Source: Thermatribacter velox
Lineage (GTDB): Bacteria; Atribacterota; Atribacteria; Atribacterales; Thermatribacteraceae
Reading direction: 5' to 3'
NCBI RefSeq assembly: GCF_038396615.1
Contig: NZ_CP121689.1
Span: forward strand, 552,001-616,000
DNA: 64,000 nucleotides
A model generated the notes under the pieces. The model was not told the origin of the DNA, ran no database searches, and saw nothing but the letters and a program-made list of their open reading frames with translations. Shown one piece after another: positions 23,496 through 33,979 of this stretch; position 1 is the stretch's first letter, and every line of letters starts with the position of its first letter. Position numbers and translations under genes: made by a program.

Positions 23496-24695
23496 ATGGC
23501 TGAAAAGGTTGGATTTGTGACTATGGGCGAGAAAAAAGGTGTAGCGAAGGACATACCGGAGCTGGGTATCGGTATGCTGGGTTATGCTTTTATGGGCAAA
23601 GCGCATACCAACGCTTACAAAAAGTATCCCTATATTTTCTGGCCTCCGGTTGCTTTTCCTCGCCTGGTTGCAATATGTGGGCGCAATGAGGAAGCCGTTA
23701 AGGAAGCAAAAGTTCGCTATGGGTATGAAAAGTACTATACTGACTGGAAGACAATGCTTCAAGATAGTGAAGTACAAATATTTGATAATAGTGGTCCTAA
23801 TAACCTACACGCTGAGCCCTGTATTGAAGCTCTAAAACTGGGAAAACATGTTTTCTGCGAAAAACCACTTGCTGCTACTTCTGAGGAAGCTTGGAAAATG
23901 TGGGAAGCGGCGAAGGCTTCCCCAGCTAAGGCGATGGTTTGTTTTAACTATCGTTTCGTTCCCGCGTTACGTCTGGCTAAAGAGTTAATAGAAGAAGGAA
24001 AATTGGGAGAAATATACCACTTTCGCGCTCAATATTTGCAAGAGTGGATTATGGACCCCAACTTTCCAGCTGTATGGAGATTGCAAAAGGGAGTTTCTGG
24101 TTCTGGAGCCCTTGGAGACCTTGGTTCCCACATTGTCGATTTAGCGCGTTTTCTGGTGGGAGAAATTACTTCCGTGAGTGCTTTAACTCGTACCTTTATT
24201 AAGGAACGCCCCTCTCTCGAAGACCCTCAGAAAAAAGTTCCTGTCGATGTGGACGATGCGTTCGTTGCCATCGTAGAGTTTGAGGGAGGTGCTATTGGCA
24301 CCCTGGAAGCTTCTCGGTTTTGCGGTGGACGCAAGAATTATCAGGTAATCGAGATTAATGGCTCTAAAGGGAGCTTGCGTTTCAACTTGGAAAGATTGAA
24401 CGAGCTTGAGGTGTATCTAACTGATGAAGAACCAAAGGTTTTGCGTGGCTTTCACGATGTGCTGGTTACCGAAAGCTATCATCCTTTTTATGATAAGTGG
24501 TGGCCCCATGGTCATATTATTGGTTGGGAACACACTTTTGTACATGCCATAGCACATTTTCTGGATGCTGTAGTGAACAACCGCTCTATTGCTCCTTATG
24601 GAGCTACTTTCGAAGATGGGTACCGCTGTGCTTTGGTTTGTGATACTATTTTGAAATCTGCAGAGACTGGGAAAAAAGAGTTGATACAGTATTAG
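23496..24695 (+). CDS. Gfo/Idh/MocA-family NAD(P)-dependent dehydrogenase
   Basis: 399 residues. The N-terminal Rossmann domain begins after about 23 residues (LGIGMLGYAFMGKAHTNAY, about 23-41) and contains the family motif CEKPLAAT with the catalytic lysine, preceded by NSGPNNLHAEPCIEAL. The C-terminal beta-sheet domain includes GSGALGDLGSHIVDLARFL, with the conserved Asp/His pair, and GAIGTLEASRF. Members oxidise or reduce sugars, inositols and their derivatives; the substrate is not readable here. The neighbours (a small unknown protein and, after a terminator, purine genes) give no pathway clue. ATG with GGGGGCG upstream. Confidence 0.9.
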   Translation: MAEKVGFVTMGEKKGVAKDIPELGIGMLGYAFMGKAHTNAYKKYPYIFWPPVAFPRLVAICGRNEEAVKEAKVRYGYEKYYTDWKTMLQDSEVQIFDNSGPNNLHAEPCIEALKLGKHVFCEKPLAATSEEAWKMWEAAKASPAKAMVCFNYRFVPALRLAKELIEEGKLGEIYHFRAQYLQEWIMDPNFPAVWRLQKGVSGSGALGDLGSHIVDLARFLVGEITSVSALTRTFIKERPSLEDPQKKVPVDVDDAFVAIVEFEGGAIGTLEASRFCGGRKNYQVIEINGSKGSLRFNLERLNELEVYLTDEEPKVLRGFHDVLVTESYHPFYDKWWPHGHIIGWEHTFVHAIAHFLDAVVNNRSIAPYGATFEDGYRCALVCDTILKSAETGKKELIQY

Positions 24696-24701
24696 AAACC
24701 G

Positions 24702-24731
24702 AAAGGCACGGGGTTTTTCTCCGTGCCTTTT
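24702..24731 (+). terminator. Rho-independent terminator before purS
   Basis: A 10-bp stem AAAGGCACGG (24702-24711) pairs with CCGTGCCTTT (24721-24730), with a 9-base loop. The T-run is short and runs into the purS ribosome site GAAGGAGG. It ends the dehydrogenase transcript and could also act as a leader hairpin for the purine genes. Confidence 0.75.
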
Positions 24732-24745
24732 GAAGGAGGAATAGC

Positions 24746-25000
24746 ATGCAATACCGTGGTAAAGTGGTCGTTACTTTAAAAAGTGGTGTTTTTGATCCTC
24801 AGGGAGTTACCATTAAAAATGCTTTGCATTCACTTTCCTTTGAAAGTGTAGAAGAAGTCAAGACGGGTAAATTTTTTGAGGTTTTGTTTGATGCTGAAAA
24901 TGACGCGGAAGCCGAAAAGCTGCTTGAAGCAATGTGTCATCAGCTTCTGGCTAACCCCATTATTGAGGATTTCGATTTCTCCTTAGAAAAAGTAAAATGA
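24746..25000 (+). CDS. purS: Phosphoribosylformylglycinamidine synthase subunit PurS
   Basis: 84 residues. PurS is the small dimeric subunit that joins PurQ to PurL in the three-part FGAM synthase. The family pattern is visible: [15 protein letters not shown] at the start, [21 protein letters not shown] in the middle, and [14 protein letters not shown] at the end. ATG with GAAGGAGG upstream; purQ begins 10 bases after its stop. Confidence 0.95.
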   Translation: MQYRGKVVVTLKSGVFDPQGVTIKNALHSLSFESVEEVKTGKFFEVLFDAENDAEAEKLLEAMCHQLLANPIIEDFDFSLEKVK

Positions 25001-25010
25001 GGAGTGGACC

Positions 25011-25733
25011 ATGCGTTTTGGAATCGTTGTTTTTCCTGGTTCTAACTGTGATCGAGACTGTTTCCATGTTTTGCACGATGTGCTGGGTGTGGAGACTGTA
25101 TATCTCTGGCATGCAGCAAGAGATTTGAAAGATTGTGATTGTATTGTGTTGCCAGGCGGATTTAGCTATGGTGATTATTTGCGAGCCGGAGCCATAGCTG
25201 CGTATGCTCCTATTATGCTCAGTATTCGGGAATTCGCTGAGAAAGGGGGGCTGGTTTTAGGTATCTGCAACGGCTTTCAAATCCTTGTTGAGGCTGGTTT
25301 ACTGCCTGGAGTGCTTTTGCCCAACATTGGTGGTCATTTCATATGTCGCTGGGTATATCTCAGGGTGGAGAACAGCGATACGCCTTTTACCATGCGATAC
25401 GCTCAGGGAGAAGTGGTTAAAATGCCTATTGCGCATCAACAGGGCAATTTTTTTGTTCCCCCTTCAGTATTTGAGGAACTAGAAAGGAACAATTTGATTG
25501 CCTTCAGATACTGTGATGCGCAGGGTAGAATTAGCACGGATGCCAATCCTAATGGTTCGGTGGGGAATGTTGCCGGAATAGTTTCGCCTTCGGGGAATGT
25601 TCTGGGCATGATGCCACATCCTGAGCGCTGTGCAGAATCAATTTTGGGTTCAGAAGACGGAAAAAGACTTTTTCAATCTATTATTCAATGGTTGGAGGAG
25701 AGAAAGTGCAGCAAAGTGGTAATAAAGAAATAG
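25011..25733 (+). CDS. purQ: FGAM synthase glutaminase subunit PurQ
   Basis: 240 residues. A class I glutamine amidotransferase that supplies ammonia to PurL. The nucleophile is C86 in GICNGFQIL; the other triad members are H203 and E205 ([10 protein letters not shown]). [10 protein letters not shown] and [17 protein letters not shown] are PurQ hallmarks. It overlaps the start of purL by 28 bases. Confidence 0.96.
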   Translation: MRFGIVVFPGSNCDRDCFHVLHDVLGVETVYLWHAARDLKDCDCIVLPGGFSYGDYLRAGAIAAYAPIMLSIREFAEKGGLVLGICNGFQILVEAGLLPGVLLPNIGGHFICRWVYLRVENSDTPFTMRYAQGEVVKMPIAHQQGNFFVPPSVFEELERNNLIAFRYCDAQGRISTDANPNGSVGNVAGIVSPSGNVLGMMPHPERCAESILGSEDGKRLFQSIIQWLEERKCSKVVIKK

Positions 25734-27904
25734 CTTTGAGTCTTGGCTTACGAGAGGAAGACTACAACAGGATTCTGGAAATTTTGGGTAGAGTTCCGAC
25801 TTCTACTGAGATAGCTATGTTCTCTGTGGAGTGGTCAGAACATTGTGGTTACACCCATTCCAGAAGTTGGTTCCGGCTTTTGCCCCGCCGGGGAAGGTTC
25901 CAAGCTCTGGTTGGAGAAGATGCTGGAGGCATAGTCTATGATGGATTAGCTCTGGTTTTCAAAATGGAAAGCCATAATCATCCTTCCCAGGTGGAGCCAA
26001 AGCAGGGTGCAGCAACAGGTGTGGGAGGCATAATCCGTGATATCCTGGGTAGTGGGGCTCGCCCCATTGCATGTCTGGATTCCCTCTGCTTTGCTCCTCC
26101 TGATGAAAATCGTTCCAGGTATATTTTTCGGGGCGTTGTTGACGGGATTGCTTTTTATGGGAATTGTGTTGGTGTGCCAACGGTTGCAGGGGAGCTTTAC
26201 TTCCATCCTTCCTTTCGAGGCAACTGTTTGGTGAACGTGATGTGTATTGGCCTGGTGCCCGAGAATGGTTTAATGCGAGCTGTAGCCAGGGGTGAAGGCA
26301 ATGCCATAATCTATGTAGGTAACAAGACAGGAAGAGATGGTATAGGTGGCTGTAGTATTCTGGCCTCTCAGGAGTTTGCAGAGAATGAGGAAAAGAGGCC
26401 CAGTGTTCAGATTGGTGATCCTTTCACTGAAAAGTGCCTTATCGAAGCTACCCTGGAAGCCATAGAAACTGGTAGAGTGGTTGGAATAAAAGACATGGGT
26501 GCAGCAGGTCTTACCTGTTCCACGAGCGAAATGGCTGCAGCTGGTGATTCCGGGATGGAAGTTGACTTGGATCGGGTGCCGGTGCGCGAGGAAGGCATGG
26601 AAGCCTGGGAGATTATGATGTCTGAATCGCAGGAGCGCATGCTTCTCTGTGTTGAAAAGGGCTATGAAGAAACAATATGCAGTATTTTCAGAAAGTGGGG
26701 TCTTGAGGCAGAAGTTATTGGTCGGGTTGTTGACTCAGGAAGGGTCACCATACGTTACCGAGGTGAAATTGTGGCCGATGTTCCAGCCAAAGCCTTAACT
26801 GCTCCACCTTCTTGTGTGCCACCGTTTCACGAACCCCCTTACTTTAAGGAGCTCAACAGCTTTGCTTTTGACACGTTGCCTGTTCCTGAAGACCTTAATC
26901 AAACTTTTCTATCCCTGCTTGCCTCACCAAACCTGTGCTCTCGTCGCTTTGTTTACGAGCAGTACGACCACATGGTTCAAACCAACACAGTAATTTACCC
27001 GGGTTCGGGAACTGTGGTACTTCGGGTAAAAGGTAAAAACTGGGGTATAGCGGTGACCACTGACTGCAACCCCCTTTATTGCTTCTTGAATCCTTACCAG
27101 GGTGCTCAGATGGCGGTTGCTGAAGCTGCAAGGAATCTTGCCTGTTGTGGAGCCACTCCTGCTGGTATTACTGATTGCCTGAATTTTGGTAATCCTGACA
27201 AACCGGACCGTTACTGGCAGTTTGTGGAAGCCGTGAGAGGCCTGAGTGAGGCTGCTCAATATTTCAATGTTCCCGTGGTGAGTGGCAATGTATCTTTTTA
27301 CAACGAAAGCCCAGAGGGTTCGATCTATCCTACGCCTACCGTCGGGATGATAGGGATTGTAGAGGATATTTCCAGAGTTATTCCTTCCTGTTTCAGTCAA
27401 GAAAACTTGCTGATTGTGTTACTTGGCGAATGTGGTGATGGGCTCGGTGGTAGTGAGTATTTAAGAGTAATTCATAATCTGGAGGTTGGCCCTCTTCCCC
27501 ATTTTGATATGGAGGCAGAAAAGCGCCTTCAGGAAGTTTTAATCGAGCTTGTCAAAGAAAGATGCCTTTGCTCAGCGATTGACGTTAGCGAGGGTGGTCT
27601 GGCTATAGCCCTTGCCGAAGCTTCGTTGAGCGCAGAAGCGGCAGTGGGATTCGACATTGATATCGGTAATTGTGGTGATTTGAGAGAAGATGTAATTCTG
27701 TTTGGAGAAGCAGGGGGCAGAGCAGTGGTTACAGTTGAGGAGAAAGACTTTCCAAAATTTGAAAAGATTCTTCTTGAAAGGGGTTTTCCTTTCCAAGTTC
27801 TGGGGAGAAGTGGGGGTAAGCATCTGGTTTTCCGTAAGGGAAAAAGAGAACTGATTAGAGTTAGCGTAGAGGTTGCCAGAAAACACTGGGAAATGACGTT
27901 TTAA
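25706..27904 (+). CDS. purL: FGAM synthase ATP-dependent subunit PurL
   Basis: 732 residues from the GTG at 25706, which has GGAGGAG 5 bases upstream; an ATG six codons earlier (25688) lies on top of the ribosome site. PurL converts FGAR to FGAM with ATP and ammonia from PurQ in purine synthesis. It is the short form that needs PurS and PurQ. Motifs are [58 protein letters not shown] and [10 protein letters not shown]. It lies in the order purS-Q-L-F. Confidence 0.96.
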   Translation: MQQSGNKEIALSLGLREEDYNRILEILGRVPTSTEIAMFSVEWSEHCGYTHSRSWFRLLPRRGRFQALVGEDAGGIVYDGLALVFKMESHNHPSQVEPKQGAATGVGGIIRDILGSGARPIACLDSLCFAPPDENRSRYIFRGVVDGIAFYGNCVGVPTVAGELYFHPSFRGNCLVNVMCIGLVPENGLMRAVARGEGNAIIYVGNKTGRDGIGGCSILASQEFAENEEKRPSVQIGDPFTEKCLIEATLEAIETGRVVGIKDMGAAGLTCSTSEMAAAGDSGMEVDLDRVPVREEGMEAWEIMMSESQERMLLCVEKGYEETICSIFRKWGLEAEVIGRVVDSGRVTIRYRGEIVADVPAKALTAPPSCVPPFHEPPYFKELNSFAFDTLPVPEDLNQTFLSLLASPNLCSRRFVYEQYDHMVQTNTVIYPGSGTVVLRVKGKNWGIAVTTDCNPLYCFLNPYQGAQMAVAEAARNLACCGATPAGITDCLNFGNPDKPDRYWQFVEAVRGLSEAAQYFNVPVVSGNVSFYNESPEGSIYPTPTVGMIGIVEDISRVIPSCFSQENLLIVLLGECGDGLGGSEYLRVIHNLEVGPLPHFDMEAEKRLQEVLIELVKERCLCSAIDVSEGGLAIALAEASLSAEAAVGFDIDIGNCGDLREDVILFGEAGGRAVVTVEEKDFPKFEKILLERGFPFQVLGRSGGKHLVFRKGKRELIRVSVEVARKHWEMTF

Positions 27905-27942
27905 TTTCTGACATAATTTTTTCAGAAAGGTAGGCGAAGTCT

Positions 27943-29334
27943 TTGCTGGGTTTAAAAGAGAGCTGTGGCGTTTTTGGAGTGTTTGGTTTGCCTAATGCTG
28001 TAGAGCTAACTTATTTAGGGCTTTTCTCGCTCCAGCACCGTGGCCAGGAGAGTGCAGGCATTGTTGTTTGGGACGGGAAGAGCCTGCAGGAAAAGAAGGG
28101 CATGGGGCTGGTTAGTGAGGTCTTTCATCCTTCAGACTTTGAAAGACTTAAAGGCCACGTTGCTCTAGGCCACGTCCGTTATTCGACTACTGGCTCTTCT
28201 TCCCTTAAGAATGCGCAACCCTTTTTGGGGGATTGTCGTTTTGGAGAGCTGGGCATAGCTCACAACGGTAACTTGACCAATACTTTGCAGCTTCGTAAGC
28301 AACTTACTCGTCTGGGTTCTGTATTCCGGTCTTCCATGGATACTGAGTTGATTTTGCATCTCATTGCTCGCAGCCAGTTCGACAATCTCGAGGACTCCAT
28401 TAAAGAAGCTTTGTGGCAGATGAGGGGTGCCTTTTCGTTGGGAATCATTGCTCCTGACCGCCTAATTGCGGTTAGGGATCCCTGGGGTTTCAGGCCGCTC
28501 GCTTTGGGCAAATTGGATGGAGGTTATGTGATAAGTTCGGAGAGCTGCGCTTTTGATGTGCTGGGAGCTGAGTTCCTAAGAGAAATCGCTCCGGGGGAAA
28601 TGGTGGTTATTGATCAAAATGGAGTTCGCTCGTTTTTCTATGCTTATTCCTCAAGAAAAGCCTTTTGTGTTTTTGAGTTAATATATTTTGCTCGTCCAGA
28701 CAGCCTGGTTTTTGGAAACAGTGTTTACGAGGCACGCAAAAAGATGGGGCAGAAGCTGGCTGCCAGAGAGTTTGCTGTTGCTGATATGGTAATTCCCGTA
28801 CCTGACTCTGGGATGTGTGCAGCTCTGGGCTTTGCAGAATTTTCTGGCATACCTTTGGAGCTGGGTTTTATCCGTAATCCCTATGTCGGTCGCACTTTTA
28901 TTCGTCCTCGTCAGGATGAAAGGGAACTGGCGATAGATATAAAGTTGAACCCTCTCAAGAGTCTGCTACAGAACAAGCGGGTGATTGTAATTGAAGACTC
29001 GATTGTCAGGGGGAATACCTCAAGGAGAAGGATAACTACCCTGAAGAGGGCAGGAGTCAAAGAGGTTCACATGCGGGTTAGTTCCCCTCCTCATCGTTTT
29101 CCATGTTTTTATGGAGTGGATTTTCCAAGTTCTTCCGAACTCGTTGCTTTTGGAAAAAGTGTTGAAGAGATAAGGCAGTATCTGGATCTTGATAGTTTGC
29201 AATATCTCGATATTGAGGATTTGAAAGAGATAGTTGGAAACGCAGGTAAAGATTTTTGTTTCGCTTGTTTTAACGGCGATTATCCGGTTCGCATAGAGAA
29301 GGAGTTTGCAAAGAACGCTCTGGAAAAAGTATGA
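27943..29334 (+). CDS. purF: Amidophosphoribosyltransferase
   Basis: 463 residues, TTG start. PurF makes phosphoribosylamine from PRPP and glutamine, the first committed purine step. The glutaminase nucleophile is C8 (ESCGVFG), so a 7-residue propeptide is probably removed, as in Bacillus PurF. The PRPP loop is VIVIEDSIVRGNTSRR. Cysteines matching the 4Fe-4S ligands of the Bacillus-type enzyme are visible: KAFCVFELIYFARPDS, FPCFYGVDFPS and DFCFACFNGDYP. The cluster makes the enzyme oxygen sensitive, fitting an anaerobe. It begins 38 bases after purL and overlaps the next gene at its end. Confidence 0.96.
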   Translation: MLGLKESCGVFGVFGLPNAVELTYLGLFSLQHRGQESAGIVVWDGKSLQEKKGMGLVSEVFHPSDFERLKGHVALGHVRYSTTGSSSLKNAQPFLGDCRFGELGIAHNGNLTNTLQLRKQLTRLGSVFRSSMDTELILHLIARSQFDNLEDSIKEALWQMRGAFSLGIIAPDRLIAVRDPWGFRPLALGKLDGGYVISSESCAFDVLGAEFLREIAPGEMVVIDQNGVRSFFYAYSSRKAFCVFELIYFARPDSLVFGNSVYEARKKMGQKLAAREFAVADMVIPVPDSGMCAALGFAEFSGIPLELGFIRNPYVGRTFIRPRQDERELAIDIKLNPLKSLLQNKRVIVIEDSIVRGNTSRRRITTLKRAGVKEVHMRVSSPPHRFPCFYGVDFPSSSELVAFGKSVEEIRQYLDLDSLQYLDIEDLKEIVGNAGKDFCFACFNGDYPVRIEKEFAKNALEKV

Positions 29335-30040
29335 ATTTATTGCGGGTGTAGACCTTTCCTGGAGCTTCAGGAAGGATTCCTGGGTTGCCCTTGCAAAGCG
29401 AAAAGGCTTTCTTTATGAGTTTTGCGATCTTTTTGCCCTAAAGGACTTTCTGGACTTTGAGCGCTTTTTTGCTGCTCACCCTTCTTTACTTTTGGCTATT
29501 GATGCCCCGTTGCGTATTCCTAATTCCGATGGCAATCGAAAACCGGAAAGAGAACTTGCCCCGCTTTTAAGGAAAGCAGGATGGGGTATCCTGCCCATTA
29601 GTCGTTCTTTTATCCTTAGTAGGTTTCCTTTGCTTTTTGAGTTTCATAAACTTTTGGAAAAACATGGCTTTCAGGTGGTGCCCGTTCCGGAGCCTTCTAA
29701 AGCGCGGGTAGTGATAGAAGTTTTTGCGTCCTTGAGCGCTATAGCTTTGTGCGCTGACCTAAAAATTGTTCGCCAAAGAGGTGAGGTGTTTATAGAAGAA
29801 TTACTTCCCTGTCTCAAAGAAGAAACTGGTTCTTTTTTTGCGAAAAACCTGGAAACATATATGCGGCCCCTGCTTTTGGAAAGACAGAAAGGCAGGGACG
29901 TGGTGGATGCACTTTTGTGTCTTTATACTGCCTGGGTTGCAACAGTGTGTCCCGAGCGGATAAGAATTTTTGGCAATCCTGAAGAGGGGTTTATTGTTGT
30001 TCCTTTATCAAAGTTTTCCCCAACCTGGCTAATTCCTTAG
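29306..30040 (+). CDS. DUF429-family protein (RNase H-like fold)
   Basis: 244 residues if started at TTG 29306, inside purF; the start is uncertain because no other ATG or GTG fits the N-terminus. DUF429 proteins are predicted RNase H-like nucleases. Visible are the first acidic strand IAGVDLSWSF, the second LLAIDAPLRIP and the late QKGRDVVDALLCLYTAW with the paired aspartates of the active site. No biological role is known for the family. Its last 50 bases are antisense to the end of the flavodoxin gene at 29991. Confidence 0.75.
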   Translation: MQRTLWKKYEFIAGVDLSWSFRKDSWVALAKRKGFLYEFCDLFALKDFLDFERFFAAHPSLLLAIDAPLRIPNSDGNRKPERELAPLLRKAGWGILPISRSFILSRFPLLFEFHKLLEKHGFQVVPVPEPSKARVVIEVFASLSAIALCADLKIVRQRGEVFIEELLPCLKEETGSFFAKNLETYMRPLLLERQKGRDVVDALLCLYTAWVATVCPERIRIFGNPEEGFIVVPLSKFSPTWLIP

Positions 30041-30473
30041 CGTACTCCACGCATTCTCTTCGAGCTTCCTCTCCAAATGAATCTACGGCAACAGGGCCAT
30101 AGTGGTTTCCCGAATGGACTCCTTTTATAATCATTCCATGGATTAATAGCGCAGAGAGTATTGACCAGATGGTGGTTTCGTTACCTCCTGCTACGTTCCC
30201 TGATGACGTGAATGCACCGCCGATTTTTCCATCGAGTTTTCCATGCAGACGAACACTTTCATCAAGGATTTGTTTTATCTCTGCTGCCATGGTTCCGTAA
30301 TAGGTGGGTGAGCCTATTACGATGATTTGGTATTCAGGCAATTTATCAACTGAGAAATTATTTGCTTCCACAAGATCGGTTACAATGCCTTCTTGCTCAA
30401 GTGTTTGACTAATGGTTTCAGCCATTTTTTGAGTTGTACCAGTCCTTGTGTAGTAAAGTACGAGCGCTTTCAT
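29991..30473 (-). CDS. Flavodoxin-family protein (WrbA/FMN reductase-like)
   Basis: 160 residues from the ATG at 30473 with AGGAGGT 7 bases upstream; a GTG three codons earlier is unlikely. Flavodoxin fold with FMN phosphate loop YYTRTGTTQKMAE (about residues 7-19), the second FMN loop SPTYYGTMAAEIKQ and the third FTSSGNVAGGNETT. GKLDGKIGGAF is typical of WrbA/NADPH-dependent FMN reductases rather than short electron-carrier flavodoxins. It may serve as an electron carrier or quinone reductase. It stands alone between purF-DUF429 (convergent) and the ATPase operon (divergent). Confidence 0.88.
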   Translation of the reverse strand: MKALVLYYTRTGTTQKMAETISQTLEQEGIVTDLVEANNFSVDKLPEYQIIVIGSPTYYGTMAAEIKQILDESVRLHGKLDGKIGGAFTSSGNVAGGNETTIWSILSALLIHGMIIKGVHSGNHYGPVAVDSFGEEARRECVEYAKELARLGKTLIKEQQ

Positions 30474-30504
30474 ACTTGCCACCTCCTAACCCATTTTTTT
30501 GATA

Positions 30505-30532
30505 ATTTTATCACGATTTATTGCAATTGAAA
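30505..30532 (-). promoter_or_regulatory. Promoter for the flavodoxin gene
   Basis: Reading the minus strand, TTTCAA (30532-30527) and TAAAAT (30510-30505) are spaced by 16 bases; the ATG follows about 32 bases on. It overlaps the divergent ATPase promoter. Confidence 0.45.
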
Positions 30533-30549
30533 CGGGGATTTGATAAGAT
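30521..30549 (+). promoter_or_regulatory. Possible promoter for the V/A-type ATPase operon
   Basis: TTGCAA (30521-30526) and TAAGAT (30544-30549) with a 17-base spacer, 37 bases before the first ATPase gene. Each hexamer matches four of six consensus bases. GGAGGG (about 30571-30576) is the ribosome site. Confidence 0.4.
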
Positions 30550-30585
30550 TACGACGGTTATCAATAAGTCGGAGGGTTAACTTAC

Positions 30586-30912
30586 ATGGTTGTCGATGTG
30601 GTTGGGAGAATAAGGGAGCTTGAAAGAAAGAAAGAGCAGGAAATTCGAGAAGCAGAGAGAGAAGCTGCAAGGATTCTCCAGGAAGCCGAAGTCAGGATTC
30701 GGGAAATGGAAGAAAAGCTTATCCAGGAAACTCAGGAAGAAATAGAATTGATGAGAAAAAGCCGAATCGAAGATATTCAGAAAGAAGCAGCTCGTATACG
30801 GAAGGAGTATGAGGAGCAGGCAATGAATTTTGAGCGTCATTTTGCGGGGCGGCTTCCAGAGATGGTTAACTTTTTACTGGAGAAGGTGTGGACGGAATAT
30901 GGCTATCAGTGA
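30586..30912 (+). CDS. V/A-type ATPase peripheral-stalk subunit H/G
   Basis: 108 residues, almost entirely a charged coiled coil (repeated Arg/Lys-Glu heptads from about residue 8 to 85) ending in a short globular tail LPEMVNFLLEKVW. First gene of the ATPase operon, the usual place for the small stalk subunit (AtpH/NtpF type) that pairs with subunit E. Its end overlaps the start of subunit I by 14 bases. Confidence 0.8.
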   Translation: MVVDVVGRIRELERKKEQEIREAEREAARILQEAEVRIREMEEKLIQETQEEIELMRKSRIEDIQKEAARIRKEYEEQAMNFERHFAGRLPEMVNFLLEKVWTEYGYQ

Positions 30913-32872
30913 AATGCGCCGAATGCATCTGGTAGTGCACCGATCTTTTCGTGATACCTGTCTGGGCCTTTTGCAGGAACTAGGCGTTGTTTCCCTGGAA
31001 GAGGAGAGGTCTTTACCTGAAGATTTGATAGCCAGGGTTGGTGGTGATGGCAGAGTAAAAGAACTGGAAAATGCCTTGTTGGAAGTTAACTTCTGCCTGG
31101 ATTTTATCGGCAAGTATTCTTCAAAACCTGCTTCTGGTTTGAGTAACTTTTTCCCTCAGCCCCTCGAAGTGCAGATGGAGGAATTTAGAAAACCATGTTT
31201 TGATCATACCTCGTTGTATAAAGCCTGTCGTTCTATTGAGGAACAGGTGCAGTCCTTAAGGTCCCGCCTTAACCGGTTGCTTGCGTTGCGGGAATTTCTT
31301 TCTCGAATCGAAAAAGTGGATGTTTTCCTTGAAGATGTGGGTTCCACGCGCTACACCCAGAGTTTTTTGATAGAGGTACCTGCTGAGAAAAGAGAAGTTC
31401 TAAGACAAAGGCTTTCAGAAGCTGGTACTCTTTGGGAAATGGAGGTCTTTCCGGGTTCGGGAAAAAATTTGATAGTTTTTCTGGTTATTCATAAGGAGTT
31501 TTTTGAAGCTTTTGAAAAGATAATCCAAAGCATGTCTATTTCATTGCTTGCTCTGCCTCAGGCTTTTGAAGGAACTCCTGTTGAGGCCAGAAAACAAATT
31601 GAGCAGCGCATAGAAGCATTGCTTGACCGCCAGAAAGAGTTGCTTCGCAAGGCTGCTCTTTATTCCAAGTTTGAGAGAGAGTTAAAAATTGCTCATGACT
31701 ATTACTTGACGGAATTAGAACGCAAGGAGAAGGAATCGACTATTTTGCAGACCAGTGAAACCGCCATTCTCAGCGGATGGATTCGTAAATCCGATATTCC
31801 CCTCTTGGAGAAAGCCCTCAAGGATAAAGGTAAAGAATGGGCCTTATTTCATCGTGAACCTAACTTGGATGAAGAGGTGCCGGTTTTTATAGAGAATAAT
31901 CGCTGGGTTCAAAATTTTGAAGTGTTGACCCGATTGTATGGTCTTCCCAACTATCGGGAAATAGACCCCACACCTCTGGTTGCAGGTTTTTTCTTCCTCT
32001 TTTTCGGGATTTGTCTTGGAGACACAATTTACGGGTTGATACTTGCCCTTTTGGGTTTTTTGGGGGCTTCTACTTTGAAAGTTCCCGAATCAACAAAGCA
32101 ATTTTTCAGGATGCTTGCCTGGGGTGGCGTGGCTTCCCTGGTTGTTGGTGTTTTAACGGGTTCCTGGCTGGGAGACCTTTTTGACTATTTGCCATCCACC
32201 CTTGCTTTTCTGGGCCTTTTGAAGCGGAGACTTACTTTGATCGACCCCATAAACAACCCCCTGCCTATGCTTATCTTTTCCCTGTTTTTGGGTATAGTTC
32301 AGGTTCTGGTGGGGGTTATGGTGGGTTTTGTCAAAGAATGGCGGAGGAGAAATTATGCCAAGGCGGTGATGGATGAACTGGGATGGTTTGTATTTATCTC
32401 ATCGATAGTTGTTTATTTGGTGGTTTTTTCGGTTGCTTCCTCCTATGCTTCAGTAGTTTTACCGGTGGTTGTTGGAGCAGCTCTTTTTCTGGTAGCGACT
32501 CAGGGAAGACATCAGAGGAACCCAGTAATGAAGGTCCTCTCTGGCATACTGAGTCTTTACGGGCTGGTTTCCTACCTGGGTGATGTGCTTTCTTATTCCC
32601 GACTTTTTGCTCTGGGTCTTTCCACGACTATTATTGCAATCCTTGCCCGTACCCTTTCTACTCTTTTTGGAAGTTCTCCCTACATAGGCTGGTTGATAGG
32701 TCTGGCAATTGCGTTGATTTTCCATCTCTTTAACCTGGCCATGAGTGGTTTGGGTGCTTTTGTCCACTCAGCAAGGTTGCAGTACGTGGAATTTTTTACC
32801 AAGTTTTATGAAAATGGGGGCAAAGAATTTAAGCCTTTTGGGTACAGGACTAAATACATAAAGATAATTTAA
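30899..32872 (+). CDS. atpI: V/A-type ATPase membrane subunit I (a-subunit)
   Basis: 657 residues from the ATG at 30899, nested in the end of the stalk gene; the frame is open from 30830. The N-terminal half is a soluble coiled arm that binds the stalks; the C-terminal half (from about residue 365) has seven or eight membrane segments, beginning VAGFFFLFFGICLGDTIYGL and containing LSYSRLFALGLSTTIIAILA, which includes the conserved arginine of the ion half-channels. The last segment ends in LAMSGLGAFVHSARLQYVEFF, as in archaeal and bacterial V-type subunits. Confidence 0.95.
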   Translation: MAISEMRRMHLVVHRSFRDTCLGLLQELGVVSLEEERSLPEDLIARVGGDGRVKELENALLEVNFCLDFIGKYSSKPASGLSNFFPQPLEVQMEEFRKPCFDHTSLYKACRSIEEQVQSLRSRLNRLLALREFLSRIEKVDVFLEDVGSTRYTQSFLIEVPAEKREVLRQRLSEAGTLWEMEVFPGSGKNLIVFLVIHKEFFEAFEKIIQSMSISLLALPQAFEGTPVEARKQIEQRIEALLDRQKELLRKAALYSKFERELKIAHDYYLTELERKEKESTILQTSETAILSGWIRKSDIPLLEKALKDKGKEWALFHREPNLDEEVPVFIENNRWVQNFEVLTRLYGLPNYREIDPTPLVAGFFFLFFGICLGDTIYGLILALLGFLGASTLKVPESTKQFFRMLAWGGVASLVVGVLTGSWLGDLFDYLPSTLAFLGLLKRRLTLIDPINNPLPMLIFSLFLGIVQVLVGVMVGFVKEWRRRNYAKAVMDELGWFVFISSIVVYLVVFSVASSYASVVLPVVVGAALFLVATQGRHQRNPVMKVLSGILSLYGLVSYLGDVLSYSRLFALGLSTTIIAILARTLSTLFGSSPYIGWLIGLAIALIFHLFNLAMSGLGAFVHSARLQYVEFFTKFYENGGKEFKPFGYRTKYIKII

Positions 32873-32876
32873 TTAG

Positions 32877-33374
<498 letters not shown>

Positions 33375-33388
33375 GAGCGTGTTTTTTC

Positions 33389-33979
33389 ATGCCTATTGAG
33401 GATATCCTACGTAAAATAGAGGAAGATGCAGAGATAAGAAAAAAATCTATTATTGAGGAAGCGCATCTTGAGGCGGAACGTAGAGTAGAGAATGCTGAAA
33501 GGGAAGTCAGGAAGAGAATGCAATTGCTCCGTGAGGAGGCAAAATCAAAGATCGAGCTTGAAAGCCAGCGCTATCTTGCTGAAGCCCGTTTGCAAGGCAA
33601 AACCTTGCTTAGTGAAGCTAAATATAGATTATTGGAAGAATTAAGGAAGGCTTTGAAAAAGGCCTTTTTTGAGAAAATCGAAGAAGTATACTCTCAATGG
33701 TGCAAGAAGCTTTTACTTGAGAATGTTCAGGAAGGCGATGAGATTTTCATGGCACCCGAAGAAGCTAATCGGCTTGGTCGTGACTTTGTTGAAGCATTGA
33801 GCACTGAAAAATCTTTGAAGCTGAGTTTTGGTGGCACAACGGAAAAGGTGGAAAGAGGTTTTCTAATTCGACGTGGTGGTTGTTTTGTAAATTTAAGTTT
33901 TGAGAGTATTATCGAGGATTTTTTGCGTCGCAATGAACAATTGGTTGCTCAATTGCTGGCTCAAGGTGTTGCTCAATGA
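33389..33979 (+). CDS. atpE: V/A-type ATPase subunit E
   Basis: 196 residues. The N-terminal 100 residues are a long charged helix (stalk), the C-terminal part is a globular domain with the family-like GGTTEKVERGFLIRRGG and LSFESIIEDFLRRNEQLVAQLL. It pairs with the H/G subunit as the peripheral stalk. ATG start 14 bases after subunit K; the stop overlaps subunit C (ATGA). Confidence 0.88.
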   Translation: MPIEDILRKIEEDAEIRKKSIIEEAHLEAERRVENAEREVRKRMQLLREEAKSKIELESQRYLAEARLQGKTLLSEAKYRLLEELRKALKKAFFEKIEEVYSQWCKKLLLENVQEGDEIFMAPEEANRLGRDFVEALSTEKSLKLSFGGTTEKVERGFLIRRGGCFVNLSFESIIEDFLRRNEQLVAQLLAQGVAQ

